Positions 49,212 through 58,743 of a stretch of 64,000 nucleotides of DNA are shown here, piece after piece. The first letter of the stretch is position 1. Every line of letters begins with the position of its first letter. A program made the position numbers and the translations under genes. Under the pieces are notes generated by a model. It saw nothing but the letters and a program-made list of their open reading frames with translations. It ran no database searches and was not told the origin of the DNA. Source of the DNA: Bacteroidales bacterium. GTDB lineage: Bacteria; Bacteroidota; Bacteroidia; Bacteroidales; UBA12077. The stretch is from positions 69,319 to 133,318 of the forward strand of contig JAGXLL010000001.1 of the NCBI GenBank assembly GCA_018334675.1, read 5' to 3'.

Positions 49212-49622
49212 TCAAAATTCCTTAAACACCCTGGCCAGTGAAAAACCCGGGGCCTCCACCTGCAGGTCCAGAAAGTACCCGAATGGGGTCTGGGAAACCG
49301 AATACTCCCTTTCGGTGAGCCACTCTTCCATATAATTGAGGAAATCCTGTGTGTACTGAGGGTCGGCCTTGCTGTTGGACAGGTGGGCAAAGGAATGCAG
49401 CAGCAAATGCTTGGGCTGGTTCTTCCTTTCGATCCATTTGAGCAGGTTGCGCAGGTTCTTTTTGACGCTTTTTTCATTGTCCTTGTCTTCCTCTTCCACC
49501 TGGATGAAAGCTACCTGGGTATCCTGATAGGTTTGCCCATCGGTGACCTCCTCGGCCGAGTCAAGCGTTTTCACAGTGGGTGTATAGGCAAAACGGTTGC
49601 AATAAATGAGCAGTACTTTCAT
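49212..49622 (-). CDS. Free-standing threonyl-tRNA synthetase editing-domain (archaeal-type, DTD-like) protein
   Basis: MKVLLIYCNRFAYTPTVKTLDSAEEV...VAFIQVEEEDKDNEKSVKKNLRNLLKWIERKNQPKHLLLHSFAHLSNSKADPQYTQDFL...TPFGYFLDLQVEAPGFSLARVFKEF. Confidence 0.8.
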   Translation of the reverse strand: MKVLLIYCNRFAYTPTVKTLDSAEEVTDGQTYQDTQVAFIQVEEEDKDNEKSVKKNLRNLLKWIERKNQPKHLLLHSFAHLSNSKADPQYTQDFLNYMEEWLTEREYSVSQTPFGYFLDLQVEAPGFSLARVFKEF

Positions 49623-49752
49623 GGTGCTAGTTGGATTATAGTTTTGCGATTCGGTATGCCTGGAGAATCCATACGGGATTTTCAGGGAATAAAATAAGGC
49701 AAAGAAATCCGTAATGCCAAACGCAAAGTATAATGGCTTAGTTTGTAGTTGC

Positions 49753-52659
49753 TTACTGCACGATGAGGGCTTTTTTCACCTGTGAATAGCTGCCGCTGGT
49801 CATGCGGAAGAAATATACGCCCGGCGCCAGTCCTTCGGCATGCCACCTGATGGTATGGACACCGGGGCTTTGTTTCTGGTTGACCAATACTTTCACCAGC
49901 TCTCCCATGCTGCTGTAAACGGCAATTTTCACATATTTACCCACCGGTATCCGGTAGCGGATCGTGGTGGTATGCTGGAAGGGGTTGGGATAATTGGCTT
50001 GCAGGCTATACTCCTCGCCTTCCGACCTGTTTATGCCGGTGGGTTCGGTTGGACCAAGCACATTGCTCTCGCCGGGTGTCGGCACATTGAAATCGCGCCA
50101 GATCAGGCTGCCGTCCGGGTACCTGCCCCGGGAGACATCGGAGGTTTGACGGTGGAAGGTCACCACATCCAGGAAGGTCAGCTCCCCTTTCTTTTCCCGG
50201 GCCAGGGTGATGGCTTCGGTTTCCTTGTCCAGTCTGAAGTTCAGATGAAGGGGCCCCTGCAGAGAATCACCGTCTGCCCAGATGATGGAATAATCATGCG
50301 CAGCTATCGTGGTCTTATCCGGCACGTTTGAAGGAAACCGGTACTTACGCGGGTTGGCCGGTTCATCGGAGATATATAAGCCTTCTATGTCCACCGCCTG
50401 GCTCAGGGGATTGTATAACTCGATCCAGTCGTCGTTCTCGAAAAAGTCATCCTTGATGCCATTGCGGTTGAAGGCCATGAATTCGTTGATCACCGGTGTA
50501 ATGCTGTCCTGCTGGTGTTTTTCAAAAAAGGCGGTGATCAGCGAGCGGTTGTCCTGCAGTTTGTAAGTGAGCTGTCTTTCTTCCCCAATGATAACCGGCC
50601 CGTCGTTTTCCCTCTTGAGGATCCCTTCCAGGCTCAAATCAAAGCTGATGTCTGAGCTGGTGAAGTAGGACTGATGGATCTCCACGGCCAGGATGTTCTC
50701 CCCATTGACAAAATGTTTCTGATCAACAACAAATTCCTCGAAGTTGGATTCTCCCGCTCCGTCTATATATTCGGAAGCATAAGTATAGTAAGAGATCTCA
50801 CCGTCCGGCATGTTGGAGCGGATTACCTCTTGTCCGTTCAGGTAAACCACGGCGCCGTCGTCGCGCAGCAGTTTCAGGTTCATTTCCTTGTACCGGCTTG
50901 TATCCCCGATGTTGAATGAATGTCTGAAATAAGTGGTGATGTATTTGTCGTTTTCGTCGGGTCCGTAATCCACGATGGTCTGCTCATCACCATCCCCGTA
51001 ACCCAGTTGGGCGGGGCCTTCTTCCCAGGCCGAATCATCAAAGTTTGCATCTATCCAATCCCCAGCCGGTTCTGTTCCTTTGTCCAGATATTTCCATTTG
51101 CTGCCCTTTTCAACGAGGGTGTCTTTTTTATGGCCCGTTTTTCTTAACTCCCACCGATCGAGTCGATAACCCTCTGCTGCGAAGGCGTTCAGCTGCAGAA
51201 GGGAATCCCCGGAAGTGAGCTCGACCGAATTGCTGTCTTCCGTAATCCCCTGATGATGTAGTATTTTTCCATACGGGGGATTGTCTACCTTTACTTGCGC
51301 CCTGAGGCGGTTGATCCCGAACTGTTTGTCCATCCATTTCAGGCGTTTTTTTATGAAGTCCTTCATCACGGCTACTTCTCCCTCCCATGTTTGGGGGGCT
51401 CCGGAGGTAGGTGAGTTGTATCCGAAGCTTCCTGATTCGGGATATCCCGGATTGGGCCATACATAACGGCTTAGGATGTCGTATTTGGAGAAGTTGCGCC
51501 TCTGTGCATCAGACAGTTGCATGCTCCAGTGATCCATTAAGGAGTATATGTGATGCAGGCTTAGCGGTCCCTTTCTCAGTTGTTTCCACCGGGCGATGGT
51601 GCTGTCCATGAAGCTTGTGTCGGCTATCATCTCCTTGAACCAGAACAGCTGATGTTCGGTGATAAGGGGGTAGTACCATCCTGTGGGATCCCAGCCGTCA
51701 TTGTAATCGGCATTGCCGAGGGAGAGGTTGTAATCCCAAACGGGACCGGCCTTGATTTTCTTCCCCCGGTCTTTATGGAAATAGGTGCTCAGGCGGTATC
51801 CGTCGATGTTTTTGGCGAACTCCACCAGGATAAAATTCTCGGCAAAGGAGGTGACATCGACATAATCGGCATATTCACCTGTGGTATGCAGTTGCTCGTC
51901 GAAGGCATTCAGGTGGCCGGTAAGCCAATCCTGCTGCCTGGCAGTTATCTCCTGCTGCCTGGGTTCGTTAACGATCAGGTTTAACTGGCTGTAGTTTAAG
52001 TAAAGCAGGTTGTCACCGCTTTCGGTCCAGTCTTTTCTGAAGAGATACCCACCGGTGATTTCCGGCTCTGCTGTATCCTGCGTGGTCAACTCAGCGATGT
52101 CCACCCGGTCGTTGTTTTCCTTGATCTTCTCGGTCATCACATATACCCCTTTGTAGTCATCGTTGACGATGAGCTCACAAAATCTTACCCGGGGGGCATA
52201 GTCGTTGATTTGACCGGCCAGGGTATAGACCAGGAAGTTTCGCATCAGGGTCTTGTCTGAATAGGGTGCATAGAGGATCCAGTCATCGTCGGCCGGCATA
52301 TCCAGTATACGGGCATTCAGGTTCATCCCGTTTTCATCCTGGGTTTCCAGCCGGTAGGATTTCTTGGGGAAATCCAGGGACGAATGTCCTCTGTATTCAA
52401 TGGCTATGCGCCCGTCGTAATCATTATAAGCGTCGGACACCGCATTTTTTTCATATCCCTTGTTCCAGATGATACCCATGTGGCCAACCACCCTTGCATC
52501 ATTCCTGATGTCGGCATCGGTGCGGACCACCACGATGGGCAGGTTGGACTCCTGCAGGGTTGCATTGCCCATCCCTGTTTTTTGATCCGGGGCTTGGGCA
52601 AACCCATGGAAGGGTAAGCAGGCAAACAAGATGAGGTATGCTGTGATGGGTATTCTCAT
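49753..52659 (-). CDS. CotH kinase family protein with lamin-tail-like region and T9SS C-terminal sorting domain
   Basis: IEYRGHSSLDFPKKSYRLETQDENG...YAPYSDKTLMRNFLVYTLAGQI...GYRLSTYFHKDRGKKIKAGPVWDYNLSLGNADYNDGWDPTGW; INEFMAFNRNGIKDDFFENDDWIELYNP; YSLQANYPNPFQHTTTIRYRIP...GVYFFRMTSGSYSQVKKALIVQ. Confidence 0.92.
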   Translation of the reverse strand: MRIPITAYLILFACLPFHGFAQAPDQKTGMGNATLQESNLPIVVVRTDADIRNDARVVGHMGIIWNKGYEKNAVSDAYNDYDGRIAIEYRGHSSLDFPKKSYRLETQDENGMNLNARILDMPADDDWILYAPYSDKTLMRNFLVYTLAGQINDYAPRVRFCELIVNDDYKGVYVMTEKIKENNDRVDIAELTTQDTAEPEITGGYLFRKDWTESGDNLLYLNYSQLNLIVNEPRQQEITARQQDWLTGHLNAFDEQLHTTGEYADYVDVTSFAENFILVEFAKNIDGYRLSTYFHKDRGKKIKAGPVWDYNLSLGNADYNDGWDPTGWYYPLITEHQLFWFKEMIADTSFMDSTIARWKQLRKGPLSLHHIYSLMDHWSMQLSDAQRRNFSKYDILSRYVWPNPGYPESGSFGYNSPTSGAPQTWEGEVAVMKDFIKKRLKWMDKQFGINRLRAQVKVDNPPYGKILHHQGITEDSNSVELTSGDSLLQLNAFAAEGYRLDRWELRKTGHKKDTLVEKGSKWKYLDKGTEPAGDWIDANFDDSAWEEGPAQLGYGDGDEQTIVDYGPDENDKYITTYFRHSFNIGDTSRYKEMNLKLLRDDGAVVYLNGQEVIRSNMPDGEISYYTYASEYIDGAGESNFEEFVVDQKHFVNGENILAVEIHQSYFTSSDISFDLSLEGILKRENDGPVIIGEERQLTYKLQDNRSLITAFFEKHQQDSITPVINEFMAFNRNGIKDDFFENDDWIELYNPLSQAVDIEGLYISDEPANPRKYRFPSNVPDKTTIAAHDYSIIWADGDSLQGPLHLNFRLDKETEAITLAREKKGELTFLDVVTFHRQTSDVSRGRYPDGSLIWRDFNVPTPGESNVLGPTEPTGINRSEGEEYSLQANYPNPFQHTTTIRYRIPVGKYVKIAVYSSMGELVKVLVNQKQSPGVHTIRWHAEGLAPGVYFFRMTSGSYSQVKKALIVQ

Positions 52660-52675
52660 GTCCGTGTTTTATCTG

Positions 52676-53350
52676 TCATAATTCATATTTGAGCCCTGTT
52701 TTGATGATATAGTCATATTCAGGGTTGTTATCGTAAGAGCGCTGGTACCTGAAAGAAATATCCAGCTCAAATCCCTTGTCCAGGTCAATCTCTGTGCCTA
52801 TAATATAGCGGTTTTTATCGGTGATTGCAAAGGGCTTGTTGTTCAGCGGAACGAAATGCTCAAAGGCCAGGTAGGGATCCGCCGGCCAGTCCTTGATATT
52901 ATATGCCACGGTGAGTTTATCCCTCAGGTAATATTCGTATCTGTCCTCGAAGGCGGTAAAGGGGATGTATTCCAGTTGAAGGCGGGTGCGAAAATCCAGG
53001 TCGAATCTTCCTGCCTCCTTTTCCAGCTGACCGTCGAAGGTCCAACGATGACGGCTTTGAAGATGATTCATCTCCCTGACCAGAGAAAAGCGGTAGGAGG
53101 TGCTGAGGTCATAGTCCTTGATGCCTTTATACTGGAGTTCGAGCTCATAGAGGTTCTCATCCAGGGAAGTAGCATTCTTGTCAAACCGCAGTCCGATTTC
53201 GGCTTGTAGGTCTATGTCGTCGGTCAGTTCCGCCTCAACAGAGATGTCGTTCCAGCTCCTGAAGTCCTTGTCCTGGCCATGAGCGAATGCATTCAGCAGA
53301 AGCAGCCCGGCTGCCAGTACAATGATGTAAGCCCCCTGTTTGATTTCCAT
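52676..53350 (-). CDS. DUF2490-like outer membrane beta-barrel protein
   Basis: DKDFRSWNDISVEAELTDDIDLQAEIGLRFDKNAT...ELQYKGIKDYDLSTSYRFSL...DRYEYYLRDKLTVAYNIKDWPADPYLAFEHF. Confidence 0.75.
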   Translation of the reverse strand: MEIKQGAYIIVLAAGLLLLNAFAHGQDKDFRSWNDISVEAELTDDIDLQAEIGLRFDKNATSLDENLYELELQYKGIKDYDLSTSYRFSLVREMNHLQSRHRWTFDGQLEKEAGRFDLDFRTRLQLEYIPFTAFEDRYEYYLRDKLTVAYNIKDWPADPYLAFEHFVPLNNKPFAITDKNRYIIGTEIDLDKGFELDISFRYQRSYDNNPEYDYIIKTGLKYEL

Positions 53351-53355
53351 TCCAT

Positions 53356-54054
53356 CTATATATTGTTGTCATTGATCTCGTTGCTTCGGTTCAGTTCATT
53401 TTCATCATTGGCCTCATTGATGTCGTTGTCGGGTTCGTAATAGTAGATTCGGATTCGTGCCGTATCCCTGAGAAAATCAATGTTACCGATTTCAATCTTT
53501 TCGATCGACAGGCCGGTGCGCTCTTCCAGGTCCTGTTTTAATGTCTGGTAACGATCCGGATGTACGTTCTCTATTTTCTCATATACAATGTTTTTTCTTG
53601 ACCGGTGCTTCAACAGCCAGAGTTTTTCAAAACCATAGCAGGCAAACACAATGATGAAATTGGAAAACAGCAACTCGGCATAACTGATCTGTTTGTTGGC
53701 CAATGCGTTGATCACCGAAAGGGCGATCACCACAAACAGGTAGGTCATTTCCCGGATGGGGATGGTGGTGGTGCGGTAACGGATGATCCCGAAAATGGCA
53801 AAAAGCCCCAGGGCAAAACCCAGTTGCAGTTTCACATTCTCCAGCAAAAAGCAAAGCAGGAATACGGTAATGCTGATCAGGATATAGGTAAACAGGTAGT
53901 CTTTGCGCCGGGTGGAGGCATAGTAGAGGTATCTGATGATAATGACAATGGCTACCATATTGAGTGTGAACCGCAGCAACAGTTCCAGGAAATCGGACGT
54001 TTTGATGAGATCAATGCCCAACAGCTTAACATCCAGTAAAATTTGAAGCATCAT
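53356..54054 (-). CDS. DUF4956 membrane protein
   Basis: Four TM segments; LGFALGLFAIFGIIRYRTTTIPIREMTYLFVVIALSVINAL is characteristic of DUF4956. Confidence 0.88.
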   Translation of the reverse strand: MMLQILLDVKLLGIDLIKTSDFLELLLRFTLNMVAIVIIIRYLYYASTRRKDYLFTYILISITVFLLCFLLENVKLQLGFALGLFAIFGIIRYRTTTIPIREMTYLFVVIALSVINALANKQISYAELLFSNFIIVFACYGFEKLWLLKHRSRKNIVYEKIENVHPDRYQTLKQDLEERTGLSIEKIEIGNIDFLRDTARIRIYYYEPDNDINEANDENELNRSNEINDNNI

Positions 54055-54055
54055 T

Positions 54056-54814
54056 TTATACTTTTTTCATTTGATCGATGAACAACAATTTCGGCTTATA
54101 GAGATTTTTCTTGATATGTGGGTCCAACAGGCTCATGCCCAGGCAATACTTGCTTATTCTTTTGTTCCGGATCAATCCGTTGTTCATAAGCCTGGGCAGC
54201 AAGGGCCGGTGCCTGTTGCCTTCATTTTTTACCTCGATGATCCCCAACTCCTGCATCCGGGTTTCCTTCCAGTTTTTCAGGTGTTTGAATTGAAGGTCGA
54301 AGTCGAGGGTGACTTTCTCCGAGTAATTGAAGTTTACAAGGGTCAGGCGAATGTATCGGGTCATCAGGGAAGCCGATAAATCATTGGGGTCATAGGGGAT
54401 GGCTGATTTCAGGAACTGATAATCTTCCGGGGTGAAGTGGTGTGTATTTCCCTTCAGCACCCGCTTTTTCAGGGTCCTTTGCTTGTTCGATTTGAATTTC
54501 ACCTCCAGGTAGGCCAGCTCACTGTCCCTGTAATTGCGAAGCCGTACCTTGTAGCGGTTGCGTTTCCCGTTGTGATGGGCCTTATAAAGGTCGAAATCAT
54601 CCGTGTCGAAATAGGTGGTGCGGTAGTCCGAAAAGGTTTTGCCCTCGATGGTCAGAATATAATAATGCGCTTTCAGCCGGTCGAGGATGTTTTTCAGGTC
54701 TTCACGCCGAAACAGGTATTTAAAGTCCCTTCTGTCAAAAAGGAACAGGTCTTCATTCAGGGAGAATGAGGGAAATTGGTGTGTGGTTTCTATAAGTTGG
54801 TGGTCCAAAGGCAT
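54056..54814 (-). CDS. VTC-domain (polyphosphate polymerase-like) protein
   Basis: DRRDFKYLFRREDLKNILDRLKAHYYIL...YRTTYFDTDDFDLYKAHHNGKRNRYKVRLRNYRDSELAYLEVKFKSNKQRTLKKR. Confidence 0.9.
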   Translation of the reverse strand: MPLDHQLIETTHQFPSFSLNEDLFLFDRRDFKYLFRREDLKNILDRLKAHYYILTIEGKTFSDYRTTYFDTDDFDLYKAHHNGKRNRYKVRLRNYRDSELAYLEVKFKSNKQRTLKKRVLKGNTHHFTPEDYQFLKSAIPYDPNDLSASLMTRYIRLTLVNFNYSEKVTLDFDLQFKHLKNWKETRMQELGIIEVKNEGNRHRPLLPRLMNNGLIRNKRISKYCLGMSLLDPHIKKNLYKPKLLFIDQMKKV

Positions 54815-54824
54815 GGCTGATTCT

Positions 54825-55613
54825 TTATTCCTGCTCTATATAAAAATCGTCGAGGCGGATCTTTTCGCTCTGCTCTGTGATCTCTACATCCTGGTAGAGC
54901 ACCAGGTCGAAGGTGCCTTCGCTGTTCTGGTCTTCGATCACATTTTCCGAATTGAAGTCGTATTCTCCGCCGGGCAGGTCTTCAGAATAAACGAATATCC
55001 GGTATTTTCCCTTGATCAGGTTGGAGAAGCAAAATTCCCCGTCGTAGTTGGTTTCCACTTCCTCGTTGAAGGTCTGGTTTTCGTTGTATATCAAATAGAC
55101 ATCTTCCTCCTGGGCCGGGGTGATGTCTTTGATGTCGTCTTCTGTATAGGGGAGGGTGGCCGTGTTTTTATAATTGATCAGGTACACCTTGCCGCAGATG
55201 GTGCCGCTGCCTTCATCGAAATCTTTTGTTTCGTAAGTGAACAGGTCCCCGAGGTTTTTATTTTGATTGTCGCTAAGGCTGATCTCCCGTTCGATTACGA
55301 TCTCCGATTGGCTTCCGGGAACGGTATCGTCTGAGGTATACCAAAGGGTATAGTTCCCTTTTTGCAGGTAGGAAAATTTGAATTTCCCGTTTTGGCTGGT
55401 TTCCATGTCGTCACCAATCACACCATCCCCTCCGTAATTGATGTAAACGTCCAGGTTGTGAGCGGGATACTCGCCAAGTAAAACGGAAAGATCCCGGTTG
55501 TATTCTTTTACGATCACGGTGCCCCCGATGGAGGATTTTCCGCCGGGACCCTCCTGCTTTTCACAGGCGGCAAGGAGAAACACCATAAGGATGAATAGCA
55601 TTGTTCTTATCAT
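54825..55613 (-). CDS. Lipoprotein with SdrD-B/CNA-B-like repeats
   Basis: FLLAACEKQEGPGGKSSIGGTVIVKEYN; repeats QNGKFKFSYLQKGNYTLWYTSDD and YDGEFCFSNLIKGKYRIFVYSED. Confidence 0.75.
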   Translation of the reverse strand: MIRTMLFILMVFLLAACEKQEGPGGKSSIGGTVIVKEYNRDLSVLLGEYPAHNLDVYINYGGDGVIGDDMETSQNGKFKFSYLQKGNYTLWYTSDDTVPGSQSEIVIEREISLSDNQNKNLGDLFTYETKDFDEGSGTICGKVYLINYKNTATLPYTEDDIKDITPAQEEDVYLIYNENQTFNEEVETNYDGEFCFSNLIKGKYRIFVYSEDLPGGEYDFNSENVIEDQNSEGTFDLVLYQDVEITEQSEKIRLDDFYIEQE

Positions 55614-55935
55614 GCCGGTTGCTTTAAATATCTGATTGTAAATGATGAATCAGGTTCAAATGTATCCCAAATTAACAAAAAGGTGACATAAAATAGAAAG
55701 AATTTTTGATTTTATCTGTTCAGGCTTCTTCCTCTTACCAATTGAACGTATACGTTTATTTTTCCAGGATGGTCCTGTAAATTTTACAAAAGAATTTGGG
55801 CGTATATGCTAAACTCTGACTTTATTGAAGTTGTTTGTTTATAAATAGTCAACCAAATAAGCAGAGTCCGGACTAATAATACCGAAAACCCATATTGGGA
55901 GTTACATCATATTGTTTAACAAAAGGGAGTTCGTT

Positions 55936-56334
55936 ATGAATCGATATATGAAGCTTTTTACCATGAGTATGCTGGCAGTATTTCTTTTTGCTGCCTGCGA
56001 GGAAGAGAATAATGAGGATAGCAACAACGATCCGGGTGAAAATGAAGTGTGGATGGAAGACATTGCCTTCAGTCCTTCAGAAAAAAACGTTTCCGTGGGC
56101 ACTACCGTGAAATGGATTAACAAGGACGATGTGGACCATACCGTAACCAGTTCCGAGGGTTTATTTGACAGCGGAAATATTGCCGCGGGTGAAATTTATG
56201 AATATACCTTTGATTCGGCCGGGACCTATGATTATGTCTGCACCCTTCACTCCGGTATGACCGGGACGGTCATTGTAGGCGAAACGGGATCCAACGGCGA
56301 TGATGACAATGGAGGTGGTGGCGGCGATTATTAA
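55936..56334 (+). CDS. Plastocyanin/cupredoxin-like blue copper lipoprotein
   Basis: LFAACEEENNED lipobox; VSVGTTVKWINKDDVDHTVTSSEGLFDSGNIAAGEIYEYTFDSAGTYDYVCTLHSGMTGTVIV (type-1 Cu ligands H, C, H, M). Start revised to 55936. Confidence 0.85.
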   Translation: MNRYMKLFTMSMLAVFLFAACEEENNEDSNNDPGENEVWMEDIAFSPSEKNVSVGTTVKWINKDDVDHTVTSSEGLFDSGNIAAGEIYEYTFDSAGTYDYVCTLHSGMTGTVIVGETGSNGDDDNGGGGGDY

Positions 56335-56471
56335 TTTTCGCCAGGCATGGTTTTCCCGTTAGCCGTAAGGTTCCATTTTTAAACAGGGCTGTGCTCGCTT
56401 CCGGTGTGAATGCCATTGCTGATGCCCCGGGATATAAGTAAGGAATCGATGCTCCGGCTTTATAATCCGGA

Positions 56472-56759
56472 TCAGACCATATTGTCCAATCCGTATAATA
56501 CCAGGGAAATCAAGGCCACAATGATCAGGGCATTGCCCATGATGCCGAGCCAGACCTGGCTTCCCTTTTTCTTTTTCACCTCGACCAATCCCCGCACCAC
56601 ACCGGCAATACTAAGGACCAGCGCGATCAGGACCGAGATAAAAAGAGAGGTTACATTGTTGCCATAACCCAGTTCTTCCCATAATAGGGAGAATATAAAG
56701 GTCAGTACGATGACAACCGCGCTGGCAATAAAGAAGGTATAGGTTCCGGGGCTTTTCAT
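56472..56759 (-). CDS. Small membrane protein of unknown function
   Basis: 95 aa, three hydrophobic segments. Confidence 0.65.
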   Translation of the reverse strand: MKSPGTYTFFIASAVVIVLTFIFSLLWEELGYGNNVTSLFISVLIALVLSIAGVVRGLVEVKKKKGSQVWLGIMGNALIIVALISLVLYGLDNMV

Positions 56760-57126
56760 TTTTAGGGGATAAAATTAGCCTATTTCATTGAAGAATCCAA
56801 CCTGGCTTCTCACCAGACCATTACTATTTAAAGACAAATGTTGTATAGATTATCACAAAAATTGTGAAATGAAAACAATGGAAGGTAAAGGGATACCTGA
56901 TCAGGTGGCTCGCGCGTAAATGACTCATAATAAGCAATATAAATTAATGCCAGGTAAAACAAATTCCTTTATGTCTTGTATTCCTCATTGTGGTGCCCTC
57001 AATCCAATAACCCATGACTTATCACCTGGTTTCTCATCGTGAAAATCCATTTTCACCATCCTTTGGGCAATTGTTATGTCTGCCTTTATTGAATATTGTA
57101 ATTGTTCAAATAAAAACCCCATCGTT

Positions 57127-58632
57127 ATGAAGACCTGGAAGCCTTCAGCTCTATTGATTATGATCTGGGCTTTTTTATTGATGTCCTTTTCGGTAAATGC
57201 CCAGGAAGCATCCTCTGATTTTTTTCAAAAGAGAAGACAGCAACTGATCAGCCAAATGGAAGATGGATCCATGGCTGTAATGATGAGTGCCGAGAGAAAG
57301 AGGCGAAACGCTGATATAACTTATCCCTTCCGGCAAAGAAGCAGTTTCTACTATTTAACGGGATACAAGTATCCTGAGTCGGCCTTTATCATTCAGCCAA
57401 ACCAGGAAAAAGAGTTCATCATGTTCCTTCCTTCCAAAGATTCTACAGGGGGGATATGGCATCAGAAGGAATATGGCCTGAAAGAAGCCATGAAAGTATT
57501 TGGGGCGGATACAGCCTATGATATAGAAAAGTTTGAAAAGATATTAAGACCAAAGCTTTGGTCCAAATCCATTGTTTACATGGACACGAATGATCAACCT
57601 TTAAAAGATTTATTTAACACAATTCAGGGTAAAAAAGCATTGTTAAACTCTTTGAATGGGATAAGAAATCTGAACAATCTTTTAGATGACATGCGGTTGC
57701 AAAAAGATTCCCTGGAGATCAGTTATATGAAAAAAGCCATTGACATTACCAGCCAGGCGCACCTGGAAGCCATGAAAGATGTTCAGCCGGGGATGTATGA
57801 ATATGAGTTGGAAGCCCTGGTAGAATATGTATTTCTGAAAAATGGGGCTTCGGGTCTAGCCTTTGCTTCTATTGTTGGGTCGGGCAACAATGCCAACACA
57901 CTTCATTATATGAAAAATGACAGCAAAATGAGGTCAGGGGAACTCGTTTTGATGGATATTGGTGCCGAATACAATATGTATGCTGCTGATTTAACCCGGA
58001 CCATTCCTGTAGACGGGAATTTTTCCCGGAAACAGGAGAGAATCTATCAACTGGTATTGAAAGCTATACAAAAGGCAACCCGGGAACTGGAGCCCGGAAA
58101 AGGAATATTTGAGGCCCACTATAAAGCCACTGACGTAATTATGATGGGGTTGTATGAACTGGGACTGGTTACCGATCCCGACAGCAAGTGGCAGCGAAAT
58201 TTTTATACCCATTATCCCGCGAGTCATTGGCTGGGTTTGGATGTGCATGATATGGGATTTAGAAAAGGAAATTACGGAGAAGGTGATTATAAGGTCTATC
58301 AAGAACCGGGTATAAAAAGAGACATAAAGGGTCGTATCCTGAAACCCGGGATGGTCTTTACCTTTGAGCCGGGCATTTACCTGCCGGAAAACGGACTGGA
58401 CAGGATCAGAGCCCTGAAGGAAAAGGGTGTACCAGCGGAAAAAATCGAGGCATTTCTTGATGAGGTAGGGCCTGTATACAGGAAATACCAAGGCATAGGC
58501 GTTCGGATTGAAGAGGATGTGCTCATCACAGAAGATGGCCATGAGGTTTTAAGCAAACAATTGCCCAGGAGCATCGATGCCATAGAAAACATTATGGACC
58601 AAAGCAGCGATTATCTTTCAAAGGACCAGTGA
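57127..58632 (+). CDS. Exported Xaa-Pro aminopeptidase (M24B)
   Basis: Start revised to 57127; NADITYPFRQRSSFYYLTGYKYPESAFII; LVLMDIGAEYNMYAADLTRTIPVDGNFSRKQERIYQLV; HWLGLDVHDMG; EPGIYLPENG; GIGVRIEEDVLITEDGHEVLS. Confidence 0.92.
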   Translation: MKTWKPSALLIMIWAFLLMSFSVNAQEASSDFFQKRRQQLISQMEDGSMAVMMSAERKRRNADITYPFRQRSSFYYLTGYKYPESAFIIQPNQEKEFIMFLPSKDSTGGIWHQKEYGLKEAMKVFGADTAYDIEKFEKILRPKLWSKSIVYMDTNDQPLKDLFNTIQGKKALLNSLNGIRNLNNLLDDMRLQKDSLEISYMKKAIDITSQAHLEAMKDVQPGMYEYELEALVEYVFLKNGASGLAFASIVGSGNNANTLHYMKNDSKMRSGELVLMDIGAEYNMYAADLTRTIPVDGNFSRKQERIYQLVLKAIQKATRELEPGKGIFEAHYKATDVIMMGLYELGLVTDPDSKWQRNFYTHYPASHWLGLDVHDMGFRKGNYGEGDYKVYQEPGIKRDIKGRILKPGMVFTFEPGIYLPENGLDRIRALKEKGVPAEKIEAFLDEVGPVYRKYQGIGVRIEEDVLITEDGHEVLSKQLPRSIDAIENIMDQSSDYLSKDQ

Positions 58633-58743
58633 GAACTGGTCATTGTTTTGGATTATTTACTTATTTTGTTGTGTTCTTTGGCCCTGACCTCAGCCAAAAA
58701 TTCCCGGATGGGCTGCTCGATCCGCTCCGGTGCCTGCCTGATC

